Assembly (NCBI RefSeq): GCF_000427465.1
Contig: NZ_ATYB01000014.1
Coordinates: 2,658,058 to 2,722,057, forward strand
Direction of reading: 5' to 3'
DNA from: Sinorhizobium arboris LMG 14919
GTDB taxonomy: Bacteria > Pseudomonadota > Alphaproteobacteria > Rhizobiales > Rhizobiaceae
DNA: 64,000 nucleotides
The translations under genes were made by a program, and so were the position numbers. The notes below the pieces were generated by a model, which saw only the letters and a program-made list of their open reading frames with translations, made no database searches and was not told where the DNA came from. How positions within the stretch are numbered: position 1 is the first letter of the stretch; every line of letters starts with the position of its first letter. Shown piece after piece: positions 28,054-37,207 of the stretch.

Positions 28054-28941
28054 TTACCACCTCACCTTCGCAACGCGGATGAACATGTTGGCCATGACCA
28101 TTACGATGATCAGGCTCGTCAGGCTCAGCGTGGCGCCGTAGCCCCATTTCAGGAACGAGAAGGTTTGCTGCCAGGCATAGAGGCTGACCGTATAGGTCGC
28201 GGTGCCGGGTCCGCCCGAAGTCATGACGAAGACGTAGTCGAAGACGCGGAAGAGATCGATGCCGCGCAAGAGCACCGCCACAGCGATGACGCGCGACATC
28301 ATCGGCAGCGTCAGCCGACGGAACATCTGCAAGGACGATGCGCCGTCGATCATCGCCGCCTCATAGGGTTCGGCCGGCAGCGAACGCAATCCGGCCAGGA
28401 AGATCAGCACCATGAACGGCGTCCATTGCCAGACTTCCGCGATCAGGACGCCGACCAGCGCCAGCGAGGACGTGGCAAGCATCGGGGTCGCCTTGTCGAG
28501 CAGGCCGACAAGGCCGAGCAGATAGGAGAGCGCCCCGAACTGCGAATCCTCCATCAGGAGAAACATCATGCCGGCAATGGCCGGCGGGATGACCAGCGTC
28601 ATCGAAAGCACCGCGCGCAGCATCCCGAAACCCGGCAGTTCCGCGTCGAGGAGAAGCGCGATCGCCATGCCGAGGACGATCTCGATGGTCAGGGCCACGG
28701 CGAAATAGAGGAAGGTGACCCCAAGTGCGCCCCAGAAGCGGCTGTCGTTCCAGAGCTGAATCCAGTTGTCGACGCCGACGAACTTGAGCCCGCGGCTCTT
28801 CGGTACGAATTCGTGAAAGCTCAGCCAGACATTGTAGATGAACGGATAGATGGTGAAGACGACCAGCAGCGCGATCAGCGGCAGGAGCCACGGCCACGGC
28901 GAGTCCGAGATCGCGATGCGTTTCACCTGAGCAATGGACAT
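28054..28941 (-). CDS. ABC transporter permease, MalF type
   Basis: 295 residues with about six transmembrane segments. The EAA loop is PAEPYEAAMIDGASSLQMFR near residues 195-214. The protein is of the MalF/UgpA carbohydrate permease type and pairs with the MalG-type permease that follows directly. It lies 101 bases downstream of the GlpD-like gene. That gap is the longest within the operon, but no clear promoter or terminator is visible in it. Confidence 0.93.
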   Translation of the reverse strand: MSIAQVKRIAISDSPWPWLLPLIALLVVFTIYPFIYNVWLSFHEFVPKSRGLKFVGVDNWIQLWNDSRFWGALGVTFLYFAVALTIEIVLGMAIALLLDAELPGFGMLRAVLSMTLVIPPAIAGMMFLLMEDSQFGALSYLLGLVGLLDKATPMLATSSLALVGVLIAEVWQWTPFMVLIFLAGLRSLPAEPYEAAMIDGASSLQMFRRLTLPMMSRVIAVAVLLRGIDLFRVFDYVFVMTSGGPGTATYTVSLYAWQQTFSFLKWGYGATLSLTSLIIVMVMANMFIRVAKVRW

Positions 28942-29042
28942 TGCCTTCTCCTCCCACGGACGTCGCCATCGGCGGTCTCCCGCCCGTGGCCCGTCCCCTC
29001 CGACGGTTCCGCAACGGCGCGGAGAGCGCCGTCGTCTCCTCC

Positions 29043-30596
29043 TTATGCGCCCGCCGCCTTTTTCAGGACGGCGCGCGCGGTCGCGCCGGCGACGCGCCGC
29101 TCCTGCATGTAGCGGTCCAGCGCCTCGATCTCCTCGTTCGTCATCCGCAATCCGGACTTCGTGCGCCGCCAGACCGCATCGGCCGCGGTCAGCGCAAATT
29201 CGCGCTCCATCAGGAAGGCGATTTCCGCCTCGGTCATCGAGCCTCCGAAATCGCGGCCGAGATCGGCGCGATCGCGGGCCTTGCCGAGGATGTCGCGTGC
29301 CTCCAGCCCGTAATGGCGCACGAGGCGGCGCACCTCCCGTCCCGTAAGGTAGGGGTGCTCGGCGAGAATGGCTCTTGCGAGATCATCGGCCGTCCCGGCC
29401 GGAAAGGCGCCGCCCGGCAGCGGCTGCGTCGCCGTCCAGCCTCGCTGCCTGTTCCAGTCCGGAAAAATCGTGGCGAGCTTGTCCAGAGCATCGTCCGCGA
29501 GGCAGCGATAGGTGGTGATCTTGCCGCCGAAGACGGAGAGCATCGGCGCCTGCGCTCCCGGCCGGTCGAGCTGCAGAACGTAGTCGCGCGTCGTCTCCTG
29601 GGCGTTGGCAGCGCCGTCGTCGAACAGGGCGCGTACGCCGGAATAGGTCCAGACGAGGTCGGCTGCCGAAAGCTCCGTGCGGAAATAGGACGATGCTGCG
29701 GCAAGCAGATAGTCGACCTCCTCAGCCGAGGCCGCGACCGCCTCGGGAGCGTCCTGGTAGTCCCGGTCCGTCGTGCCTATCAGGGTGAAGTCCTCTTCGT
29801 AGGGAATGGCGAAGAAGATGCGGCCGTCCGGATTCTGGAAGATGTAGCAGCGATCGTGGTCGTAGAGTTTTCTGACGACGATATGGCTGCCCTGCACGAG
29901 GCGCACGCGGCCCCGCGTGCCGATGCCGGCGACATCGGACACGACCTTGTCGGCCCAGGGGCCTGCGGCGTTGATCAGGGCGCGGGCCATCGCCTCGCTC
30001 TTCAGACCGGTTTCGGCATCCTCGAACTCCAGCCGCCAAAGGTCGCCTTCGCGGCGAGCGGCGATGCAGCGGGTGCGTACCCTGATATCCGCGCCTCGCA
30101 TCGCCGCGTCGCGCGCGCTAAGCACGACAAGCCGGTTGTCCTGCACCCAGCAATCGGAATACTCGAAACCTATCGCGGAGACGTCGCGCAACGGCTCGCC
30201 CGCGGGATCGCTTCTCAGCCGCAGCGTCTTCGTCCCCGGCAGAAGCTTGCGCCCCCCCAGATGATCGTAGAGGAACAGGGCGAGCCGCAGCAGCCAGGCG
30301 GGACGCAGCCCCCTGCGGTGCGGCAACACGAAGCGCAGCGGCCAGATGATATGCGGCGCGATCCTCCAGAGCTGTTCGCGCTCTTCAAGAGCGTGGCGCA
30401 CCAGCCGAAACTCGTAGTGTTCGAGATAGCGCAGGCCGCCATGAATAAGCTTCGTCGAGGCCGATGAGGTGGCGGAGCCGAGATCGGACTGTTCGGCAAG
30501 CAGCACTTTCAGGCCGCGGCCGGCCGCATCGCGGGCCACGCCTGCGCCATTGATGCCGCCGCCGATAATGGCGATGTCGTAGACCGCGCCGCTCAT
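29043..30596 (-). CDS. GlpD-like FAD-dependent glycerol-3-phosphate dehydrogenase family protein
   Basis: 517 residues. The FAD-binding loop YDIAIIGGGINGAGVARDAA is at the N-terminus, followed by SSASTKLIHGGLRYLEHYEF, which is diagnostic of the aerobic glycerol-3-phosphate dehydrogenase family (GlpD/GlpA). The C-terminal DAO_C-like domain (about 380-510) is present. Members are membrane-associated and pass electrons to quinone. Its start overlaps the stop of the HAD gene by four bases. In erythritol operons of rhizobia a GlpD homologue (EryB) oxidises a tetritol phosphate, so a substrate other than glycerol-3-phosphate is possible here. Confidence 0.9.
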   Translation of the reverse strand: MSGAVYDIAIIGGGINGAGVARDAAGRGLKVLLAEQSDLGSATSSASTKLIHGGLRYLEHYEFRLVRHALEEREQLWRIAPHIIWPLRFVLPHRRGLRPAWLLRLALFLYDHLGGRKLLPGTKTLRLRSDPAGEPLRDVSAIGFEYSDCWVQDNRLVVLSARDAAMRGADIRVRTRCIAARREGDLWRLEFEDAETGLKSEAMARALINAAGPWADKVVSDVAGIGTRGRVRLVQGSHIVVRKLYDHDRCYIFQNPDGRIFFAIPYEEDFTLIGTTDRDYQDAPEAVAASAEEVDYLLAAASSYFRTELSAADLVWTYSGVRALFDDGAANAQETTRDYVLQLDRPGAQAPMLSVFGGKITTYRCLADDALDKLATIFPDWNRQRGWTATQPLPGGAFPAGTADDLARAILAEHPYLTGREVRRLVRHYGLEARDILGKARDRADLGRDFGGSMTEAEIAFLMEREFALTAADAVWRRTKSGLRMTNEEIEALDRYMQERRVAGATARAVLKKAAGA

Positions 30597-31405
30597 GCCG
30601 CGTGCCTTCCCGAACGGGCGTCGAGGATGCGGTTGGCCACTTCGACGAAGCCGTGGCCGCCCTCGCGCGTGGCCACAAAGGCAGGCTCCGCATCGATGCG
30701 GCCCGTGAAGGCGAGAACGTTCGCGACGCCACAGGCATTGGGGAAGAAGCCGAACATCGGCGCGTCGTTCGGGCTGTCGCCCACGAAGACGATCCTGTCG
30801 CGCTCATCGTCGATGTCGACGCCGAGAATGTCGGCGGCGAAGCGGCGCGTCATGGTCAGCTTGTCATAGGCCCCGTACCAGCCGTTGACATGGATGGAGG
30901 AGACCTTGGCAACGGCGCCTTCTTCCTCGAAGATACGCTTGATCCGGTCGACCTCCGATGCCGGAAGCGCCGGCACATCCTCGCAGAAATCGATTGCGAG
31001 GTCGGCCTCGCGGTAGAGCTGATCGGCGGAGATCGCCGCTCCCTGCACCTCGGCGAGGATGCGGGCGCTCACCCGGTTTAGCTTCTCGCGGTTGGAGACG
31101 CGCTGGGCATCTGCGATGGCAAAGCTGCGGCGCATGCGGCGCTTCGTCCGGTCGTAGGCGAAATAAAATGCGCCGTTTTCGCCGACGACGCCCGCAACCG
31201 GCCACATGCGGGCGATCATGTCGCACCATCCCGCCGGCCGCCCGGTAATCGGGGCCACCCTGACCCCTCCTTCCGTCAGGCGCTCGATAGCGCCATAGGC
31301 TGCGGCCGGCAGCCGACCCTCATTGGTCAGCGTATCGTCGATGTCGGCGAAGAGCACCGTGACCTGAGCGGCGACATCGATCGGCATCTCGTCAACCGCG
31401 CGCAT
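30593..31405 (-). CDS. HAD-IIB family phosphatase
   Basis: 270 residues. HAD motif I is LFADIDDTLTNEG near residues 18-30 (nucleophile Asp and the second Asp), motif II lies in VAPITGRPAGW, and the motif III/IV region is IVFVGDSPNDAPMFGFFPNA near 217-236. The cap between about 90 and 190 places it in subclass IIB, which contains sugar phosphatases and mannosyl-3-phosphoglycerate phosphatases. It probably removes phosphate from a small polyol or sugar phosphate. It starts 4 bases after the dehydrogenase stop and overlaps the GlpD-like gene, so it is tightly coupled to both. Confidence 0.88.
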   Translation of the reverse strand: MRAVDEMPIDVAAQVTVLFADIDDTLTNEGRLPAAAYGAIERLTEGGVRVAPITGRPAGWCDMIARMWPVAGVVGENGAFYFAYDRTKRRMRRSFAIADAQRVSNREKLNRVSARILAEVQGAAISADQLYREADLAIDFCEDVPALPASEVDRIKRIFEEEGAVAKVSSIHVNGWYGAYDKLTMTRRFAADILGVDIDDERDRIVFVGDSPNDAPMFGFFPNACGVANVLAFTGRIDAEPAFVATREGGHGFVEVANRILDARSGRHAA

Positions 31406-31409
31406 CGCT

Positions 31410-32765
31410 TCAGACCTCTCCTGCGACGAAATCCTCGAGGAGGCCTGCGTCGGCGGCGATATCGAGAAAGGTGTAACGGTTGCGCATTTCGCGGCAGTGC
31501 AGCACGGCCTCGCGGTAGAAGTCGGCAGGCAGGCCGAGATCGGCCGCCGTCATTGGGCCGCCGGCCTCCCGCAAGAGCCGCTCCATCTCGGCCACCGGCA
31601 GCGCGAAGGCCTCCAGTTCCCGGCGGAGCGTCGGCCAGAGACCGGTGAGCCTTTCATTGATCTCAGCGGCGGACCGCTCATCGAAAATCTTCGGCTGGAT
31701 TTCGGCATAGCATTGCGGGGCGATGTCGCCGCCCATGCGTCGAGCCATGTCCGTCGGGTCGATCCTCGTGGGGCGGATGACCGGCGGCTTGTCGCTGTCG
31801 AGAAAGATGCGCTGCAGCCGCGCCATGGTGAGCGTAGCTACGCCCACCTGCTGTCCGTGCAGCGTGCCCGGATGGTTCTCGCCGGCAAAGCAGTCGATGT
31901 AGTGCGAGACCTGATGTTCGCCCATCGAGCCGTGATTCGACATGCCGGTGAAGGAGACGCCGAAGCCGCAAAGGGTAAGGACGCGGTGAAGATAGCCGTT
32001 CGCGCTGATGCTACCCTGAGCGATACCGGCCGCACGCGCGTTCAGCGCGCGCTCGTCGGCATCCTGAATGATGTAGGGTACGCCCGAATAGAGGCTGCCG
32101 ATCAGCCGGTGCGACATCCACCAGTCGATCTGAGCGACAGAGCGCACGAGGCAATCGGCAAAACCCGCTGCCGAAAGATGGCGAGGTGCCGCGGCGGTCA
32201 CCGCGAGATCGACGAAGAAACCGGCTGGCGCATGCGACGGCAGCGAAACCTTGAGGCCGTTTTCCAATGTGATTGAGGCCGTCGTGGACGTGTAGCCGTT
32301 CATCGAGGCGGCCGTCGCGAAAATGGCATAGCGGCGATGGGTGCGCCCGGTGACGAACTTGCAGAGGTCGTTGATCGTGCCGGAACCGACCGCGACCACG
32401 GCGTCCGCTTTCGCAAGCCTCTCGGTCAGGTCGTTCACGGTGCCCATGTCTGCATGCGGATGGTCGAGGATGACGGTATCGATCGGACCGAGGCTCTTCA
32501 GTGCGGTTGCGACGCGCCCGCCCATCGCGTCCCAGGTAGCCTCGTCCGCGACCACCGCATAGCGCTCGCCGAGCCCGAGACCGGCGAGGAGATCGGCCTC
32601 CGCGCCATCGAGGCTCTCTTTGATGACGATCTTCTCGTAGGGAACGGTCGCCCGGCTGCCCGTCTCAGGGTTGATCCAGTTGCCGTCAACGATGTCGTCG
32701 ATGAGCGCCGTCCAGCCTCCTTCGGGCGCATCTGCGGCGATATTCCGCTGGCTTGCCGTTTCCAT
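31410..32765 (-). CDS. sn-glycerol-1-phosphate dehydrogenase-like enzyme (AraM/EgsA type)
   Basis: 451 residues if it starts at METASQRNIA (32765); an alternative start lies at 32816. The NAD(P) loop is VVAVGSGTINDLCKFVTG near residues 122-139, and the metal site lies in the SNHGSMGEHQVSHYID and NHPGTLHGQQVG segments. This is the iron/zinc alcohol-dehydrogenase-like fold of sn-glycerol-1-phosphate dehydrogenases. In bacteria such enzymes make or oxidise glycerol-1-phosphate, and AraM in Bacillus is associated with arabinan use. It is the first gene of the operon, divergent from the SorC-type regulator. Confidence 0.87.
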   Translation of the reverse strand: METASQRNIAADAPEGGWTALIDDIVDGNWINPETGSRATVPYEKIVIKESLDGAEADLLAGLGLGERYAVVADEATWDAMGGRVATALKSLGPIDTVILDHPHADMGTVNDLTERLAKADAVVAVGSGTINDLCKFVTGRTHRRYAIFATAASMNGYTSTTASITLENGLKVSLPSHAPAGFFVDLAVTAAAPRHLSAAGFADCLVRSVAQIDWWMSHRLIGSLYSGVPYIIQDADERALNARAAGIAQGSISANGYLHRVLTLCGFGVSFTGMSNHGSMGEHQVSHYIDCFAGENHPGTLHGQQVGVATLTMARLQRIFLDSDKPPVIRPTRIDPTDMARRMGGDIAPQCYAEIQPKIFDERSAAEINERLTGLWPTLRRELEAFALPVAEMERLLREAGGPMTAADLGLPADFYREAVLHCREMRNRYTFLDIAADAGLLEDFVAGEV

Positions 32766-32797
32766 TCCCTCGGTCCGCTCTCCAATTTCGTAGCATG

Positions 32798-32847
32798 TGA
32801 CAACACGCGTTGGCATATGTCAATACACATGACAGACATGATTGACA
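32798..32847. promoter_or_regulatory. Repeated TGACA/TGTCA half sites in the divergent spacer
   Basis: TGACA occurs at 32798-32802, 32830-32834 and 32843-32847, and TGTCA at 32818-32822. The pair at 32818-32834 forms a dyad, TGTCA-N7-TGACA. The spacer separates the ten-gene operon from the SorC-type regulator, which is where such a regulator would be expected to bind. If the regulator starts at 32829 the last sites would lie inside its coding sequence; the start at 32877 avoids this. Confidence 0.5.
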
Positions 32848-32876
32848 AATGCCACCGCCCTCTGCCAGATAACGGC

Positions 32877-33863
32877 ATGGCAAGGGACAAGACTTCAGGC
32901 AGAACCGGCGAGGAATTGCCGGCAGGCGTGCCAACCGAATTCGACGATGCCGTCATGTGGGCCGCGTGGCTCTACTATGCGGACCAGATGACGCAGAGCG
33001 AGATCGCCAAGCAGCTCAACGTGTCACGCGCGACCATCGTCAATTACCTGCAAGAGGCGCGAGAGCGAGGCATCGTCTCCGTTAATATCAATCCCAAGGC
33101 CGGTGGTCGCACCAGCATCGCCCGCGCCCTGATGCAGAAGTTCGCCCTCCAGGGCGCCTTCGTCATTCCGAGCGGCGACGAGGAAGGCCTTTCGCAGCGG
33201 CTCGGTGATGCCGGCGCACGCGTGCTGGCCGATCAGATCGAGGATGGCGATACGATCGGCGTCGCGTGGGGCCGCACCGTTCTCGCCGTCGCCGACCGCA
33301 TTTCGCTGACGCGCCCGGTCGGCAACCTGACTGTGGTGCAGGTCTCCGGCAGCTCGACCGGCGAGCCGAACTTCTCGCCCGAGCTTTGCACTTCTCTGCT
33401 TTCGAACCGCATCCACGCGCGCTGCGTCAACCTGCTGGCGCCGGCCGTGCTGTCGACGCGCGAACTGAAGGCGGCGCTGCTCAACGAGCCGGTGCTCCGG
33501 AAGCAGATGGACCTGGTGCATTCGACCAACCGCATTCTGTTCGGCGTCGGCGACATCGGGCCGAAGAGCACGGTGCGGGCCTCCGGCATTGCCAGCAAGG
33601 AGGAGATCGACGACTACGTGGCGCGCGGCGCCGCGGCTGTGATTATCGGACGCTTCATCGATGCGCATGGTGCTGCGATCGGCGGCGACCATGACGAACG
33701 GATGGTCGGCATCTCACTCGACGAGCTGAAGCAGGTGGCGAGCCGTATCTGCGTGGCCGGCGGCGCGGTCAAGATCGCCGCGATCACCGCCACGCTCGAA
33801 GCCGGCTACGCCACCCACTTCGTTACCGACATCGCCACGGGGGAGGCGTTGCTGGCGGAATGA
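32877..33863 (+). CDS. SorC/DeoR-type sugar-binding transcriptional regulator
   Basis: 328 residues from the ATG at 32877; a second in-frame ATG at 32829 would add 16 residues. Neither has a strong ribosome-binding site. A helix-turn-helix (MTQSEIAKQLNVSRATIVNY, about residues 40-60) is followed by a large effector-binding domain (about 75-325) with DGDTIGVAWGRTVLAVADRI, characteristic of SorC-family regulators that sense phosphorylated sugars. The erythritol regulator EryD of rhizobia belongs to this family. It diverges from the polyol operon across a spacer with repeated TGACA half sites and is followed by the kinase gene, so it probably controls both. Confidence 0.9.
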   Translation: MARDKTSGRTGEELPAGVPTEFDDAVMWAAWLYYADQMTQSEIAKQLNVSRATIVNYLQEARERGIVSVNINPKAGGRTSIARALMQKFALQGAFVIPSGDEEGLSQRLGDAGARVLADQIEDGDTIGVAWGRTVLAVADRISLTRPVGNLTVVQVSGSSTGEPNFSPELCTSLLSNRIHARCVNLLAPAVLSTRELKAALLNEPVLRKQMDLVHSTNRILFGVGDIGPKSTVRASGIASKEEIDDYVARGAAAVIIGRFIDAHGAAIGGDHDERMVGISLDELKQVASRICVAGGAVKIAAITATLEAGYATHFVTDIATGEALLAE

Positions 33864-33976
33864 ACGGGCTGCCCGACCGGTAGTCAGGCGGACAGGGAGG
33901 AAAGGCCGCCGCATCGGCTGCGGCCTGAGGAGGACGGAAGGGACCCGCGTGGTCTTGCGTCGCGGAGGAGGTGCGC

Positions 33977-35482
33977 ATGCAGCCGGACGAACGCTATGTC
34001 ATCGGCATGGATTCATCGACTCAGTCCGTCAAGGCGGTCGCCTGGACGGCCGACGGCACACCGCGGGCCGAGGGCCGCGCACTGCACCGCATTTCGACAC
34101 CGCATCCGTTCAAGGCGGAGCAGGACGCCGACGACTGGTGGTCGGCCGCCTGCCAGGCGCTGTCAGCGCTCATGCACGAGATCGATCCCGCCCGCGTCGA
34201 TGGCATCGCGATTTCGAACCAGCGCGAAACGATGGTTCTGCTCGGCGAGGACCGAAAGCCGCTAGGCCCGGCGACTCTCTGGCTCGACCGCCGCGCGCAG
34301 GATGTGGTGCAGCCGCTCGCCGACGAATTCGGCGGCGAGCGGCTGCATGCGATCTCGGGCAAGCCGGTCGATGTCATTCCCTGCGTTTATCGCCTTCGAT
34401 ATTATCGCCAGCACGAGCCGGAATTGCTGGACCGCGCAGCGCATATTCTGAGCGCACACGATTTCCTGACTCAGAAGTTGACGGGTGAAGCCGCGGCAAG
34501 CTGGACCAGCGGCGATCCCTTCGGCCTCATGGATATCGAGACGAAGCAATGGTCGCGCGAAATTCTCGACTATCTCGGCATTCCGCTCGCCAAGCTGCCG
34601 CCGCTTTACCGCCCGGGCACCCTGATCGGCCGTGTGACCGCGGATGCCGCGAGGACGACGGGCCTGGCGGCGGGGATGCCGGTTTATGCCGGCGGCGGCG
34701 ATGGCCATTGCGCCGGCCTCGGGGTCAATGTGATCAAGCCCGGCGTCGTCTATCTCAATCTCGGCACGGCCGTCGTCGGCGGCTGCTGGTCGCCGACGCG
34801 CAGGCTCAGCCGCCACTGGCGCACCTTGGTCTCGCCAAGTGGCGAAGGCTATCTGCTAGAAAGCTGCCAGCGCGCCGGCGCCTATTTCGTAAACTGGCTG
34901 CTGGACACCTTTGCCGGCGGCCGTTCGGACCCGGCCATTTTCGATCGGCTCGAAGCGGAGGCGGGCAGTCTGAACATCGGTTCGGGCGGCGTTACCGTCT
35001 GCTCCTATCTCATGGGCTGCATGGATCCGCACTGGGACGCCGATGCCCGCGCCACCTTCACGGGCATGGGTCCGGAGACAGGCATGGGCCATCTCTATCG
35101 TGCCTCGATGGAAGCCATCACGCTGGAATTCGTCCGTTCCCTTTCCGAGATGAAATCGATGGGAGTAGCCGCCGACCGCATCTTCGTCATCGGCGGCGGC
35201 GCCGGCAGCCCGCTTTGGAGGCAGATGATCGCCGACGCCAGCGGTTTGCCCGTCATTCGCAGCCTTTCCAACGAAGCCTCCGCGCTCGGCGCCGGCATGT
35301 CCGCTGCCGTCGGCGCCGGCTGGTACCGGCATTTCGGCGAGGCCGCCGACGCCATGTCGCGCCTTGCCGAACAGGTCGAACCGCGCCCTGCGACCGCGGA
35401 TGCGTGGGCGGCGCTATCCCGCCGGCAGGTGAAGCTCTACCACGCAATCCGCCACCTCGATGATGCCGATAATGGGACCTGA
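33977..35482 (+). CDS. FGGY-family carbohydrate kinase
   Basis: 501 residues from the ATG at 33977, with GGAGGAGG upstream. It begins MQPDERYVIGMDSSTQSVKA, with the N-terminal FGGY phosphate-binding signature, and shows AISNQRETMVLL, GGGDGHCAGLGVNV near 240-253 and the C-terminal ATPase motif IFVIGGGAGSPLWRQMIADA near 402-421. The closest feel is xylulokinase or EryA-like polyol kinase. It probably phosphorylates the imported polyol or the ketose made from it. It is 113 bases downstream of the regulator gene and likely in its transcript. Confidence 0.9.
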   Translation: MQPDERYVIGMDSSTQSVKAVAWTADGTPRAEGRALHRISTPHPFKAEQDADDWWSAACQALSALMHEIDPARVDGIAISNQRETMVLLGEDRKPLGPATLWLDRRAQDVVQPLADEFGGERLHAISGKPVDVIPCVYRLRYYRQHEPELLDRAAHILSAHDFLTQKLTGEAAASWTSGDPFGLMDIETKQWSREILDYLGIPLAKLPPLYRPGTLIGRVTADAARTTGLAAGMPVYAGGGDGHCAGLGVNVIKPGVVYLNLGTAVVGGCWSPTRRLSRHWRTLVSPSGEGYLLESCQRAGAYFVNWLLDTFAGGRSDPAIFDRLEAEAGSLNIGSGGVTVCSYLMGCMDPHWDADARATFTGMGPETGMGHLYRASMEAITLEFVRSLSEMKSMGVAADRIFVIGGGAGSPLWRQMIADASGLPVIRSLSNEASALGAGMSAAVGAGWYRHFGEAADAMSRLAEQVEPRPATADAWAALSRRQVKLYHAIRHLDDADNGT

Positions 35483-35647
35483 CGCGACGACATCTGCCGC
35501 GCGCAAGGCGTCGCAGAAACGCCATGCGATCGAACGAGGTGGAGTGCGGGCGGACATTGCAGTCACGCTTGAATTATCCGGGCGAATCGCCACCTGATGA
35601 TTCGGGCGCGACTCCGAGCCTTGGAGTTGCAAAAGGAAGGGGCTGTC

Positions 35648-36634
35648 ATGGGCGGTATGGATATCGCAGTCGTCGCGTTCGTCGTTGTCGTGATCCTCGT
35701 GCTCTTTGCCGGGATCAAGACCGTGCCGCAGGGCCATCGCTATACGGTCGAACGCTTCGGCCGCTACACGAGGACGATGGAGCCGGGGCTCAACCTCATC
35801 GTCCCCTTCATCGATCGCATCGGGTCGAAGCTGAGTGTGATGGAGCAGGTGCTCGACGTTCCGACGCAGGAGGTCATCACCAGGGACAATGCGAGCGTCT
35901 CGGCGGATGCGGTCGCCTTTTACCAGGTCTTGAATGCAGCACAGGCAGCCTATCAGGTGGCCGATCTGGAAAACGCGCTCCTCAACCTGACCATGACCAA
36001 TATCCGCTCCGTCATGGGTTCAATGGACCTCGACGAACTCCTTTCGAACCGCGACACGATCAATGATCGGCTGCTTCACGTCGTAGACGAGGCCGCCAAC
36101 CCCTGGGGCATCAAGATCACCCGCATCGAGATCAAGGACATCGCACCGCCGAAAGACCTGGTCGACGCCATGGCCCGGCAAATGAAGGCGGAACGCGAGA
36201 AGCGCGCGCAGGTGCTTGAAGCGGAGGGCTCCAGAAATGCGCAGATCCTGCGTGCCGAAGGCGCGAAGCAATCGGCGATCCTCCAGGCCGAGGGCCAGCG
36301 CGAGGCCGCCTATCGCGAGGCGGAGGCGCGCGAGCGCCTGGCGGAGGCGGAAGCAAAGGCGACCCGGATGGTCTCCGAAGCGATCGCCGCCGGCGACGTG
36401 CAGGCGATCAACTATTTCGTCGCGCAGAAATATACCGAGGCCCTTGCCTCGATCGGAACGGCGAACAATCAGAAGATCGTCCTGATGCCTATGGAAGCCG
36501 CCTCGCTCATCGGTTCTCTCGGCGGCATAGGCGCGATCGCGAAGGAAGTCTTCGGCGACGGCGCGGCGTCCTCCCCGCGCCAGCGCCAGTCCACGCCCCG
36601 AACAGGGCCGTCCGTTCCTTCGGAAACGCCCTGA
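35648..36634 (+). CDS. SPFH/band-7 (stomatin-like, QmcA type) membrane protein
   Basis: 328 residues from the ATG at 35648 (AAGGAAGGGG upstream; the longer frame to 35597 is not supported). An N-terminal transmembrane helix (about 4-24) is followed by the SPFH domain (TVPQGHRYTVERFGRYTRTM to about residue 190) and an Ala/Glu-rich coiled coil (about 190-260). The protein family (stomatin, paraslipin, QmcA) forms large membrane-anchored rings and modulates membrane proteases. It is immediately followed by an nfeD-type gene, the classic partner. Confidence 0.93.
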   Translation: MGGMDIAVVAFVVVVILVLFAGIKTVPQGHRYTVERFGRYTRTMEPGLNLIVPFIDRIGSKLSVMEQVLDVPTQEVITRDNASVSADAVAFYQVLNAAQAAYQVADLENALLNLTMTNIRSVMGSMDLDELLSNRDTINDRLLHVVDEAANPWGIKITRIEIKDIAPPKDLVDAMARQMKAEREKRAQVLEAEGSRNAQILRAEGAKQSAILQAEGQREAAYREAEARERLAEAEAKATRMVSEAIAAGDVQAINYFVAQKYTEALASIGTANNQKIVLMPMEAASLIGSLGGIGAIAKEVFGDGAASSPRQRQSTPRTGPSVPSETP

Positions 36635-36643
36635 GGATCGCCG

Positions 36644-37099
36644 ATGATTGCACGCATCATCCTCGAACTCGGCCCCTGGAGCTGGTGGGTCCTGGGCCTC
36701 CTGCTGCTGGCGGCGGAGCTGATCCTGCCTGGCGTCTTCCTCGTGTGGATTGCGCTCGCCGCGCTCGTCACCGGGGCTCTCTCGCTGTTCTTGTGGGAGG
36801 CGTCATTCTGGAGCTGGCAGGTACAGCTCGTTGCCTTCGCCTTGCTTTCGGTCGCCTCTGTCCTCCTCGGGCGGCGCTTCGTCTCGTCTTCCGCCGAGAG
36901 CGACGAGCCGCTGCTCAACAAGCGCGGCGAAAGCCTCGTCGGACGGACGGCGGTGCTCGAGCAGCCGATCGCGGAAGGCCGCGGACGCGTCCGGCTCGAC
37001 GACACGACCTGGTCCGTCGAAGGCCCCGATCTTCCGGCCGGGACGCGCGTGCGCATCGTTGCAGGCAGCGGCCGGCACCTGACGGTCGAGCAGGCCTGA
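36644..37099 (+). CDS. NfeD-family membrane protein
   Basis: 151 residues. Hydrophobic segments occupy about residues 10-45 and 50-78, followed by a soluble C-terminal beta-barrel (OB-like) domain from about 90, with LLNKRGESLVGRTAVLEQPI. This short form without the ClpP-like protease domain is NfeD1b type. It lies 9 bases downstream of the SPFH gene, and the pair is conserved across bacteria as a membrane-organising or protease-regulating unit. Confidence 0.92.
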   Translation: MIARIILELGPWSWWVLGLLLLAAELILPGVFLVWIALAALVTGALSLFLWEASFWSWQVQLVAFALLSVASVLLGRRFVSSSAESDEPLLNKRGESLVGRTAVLEQPIAEGRGRVRLDDTTWSVEGPDLPAGTRVRIVAGSGRHLTVEQA

Positions 37100-37207
37100 G
37101 CACGTTGGAAAACCGCGATCTGAACGTGCCGTACGGAAACGATTGATTAACCACGCGCCTTTACGATTGCGAAACGATTGCAATCAGGTTTCGCGGACAC
37201 ACGGCGC

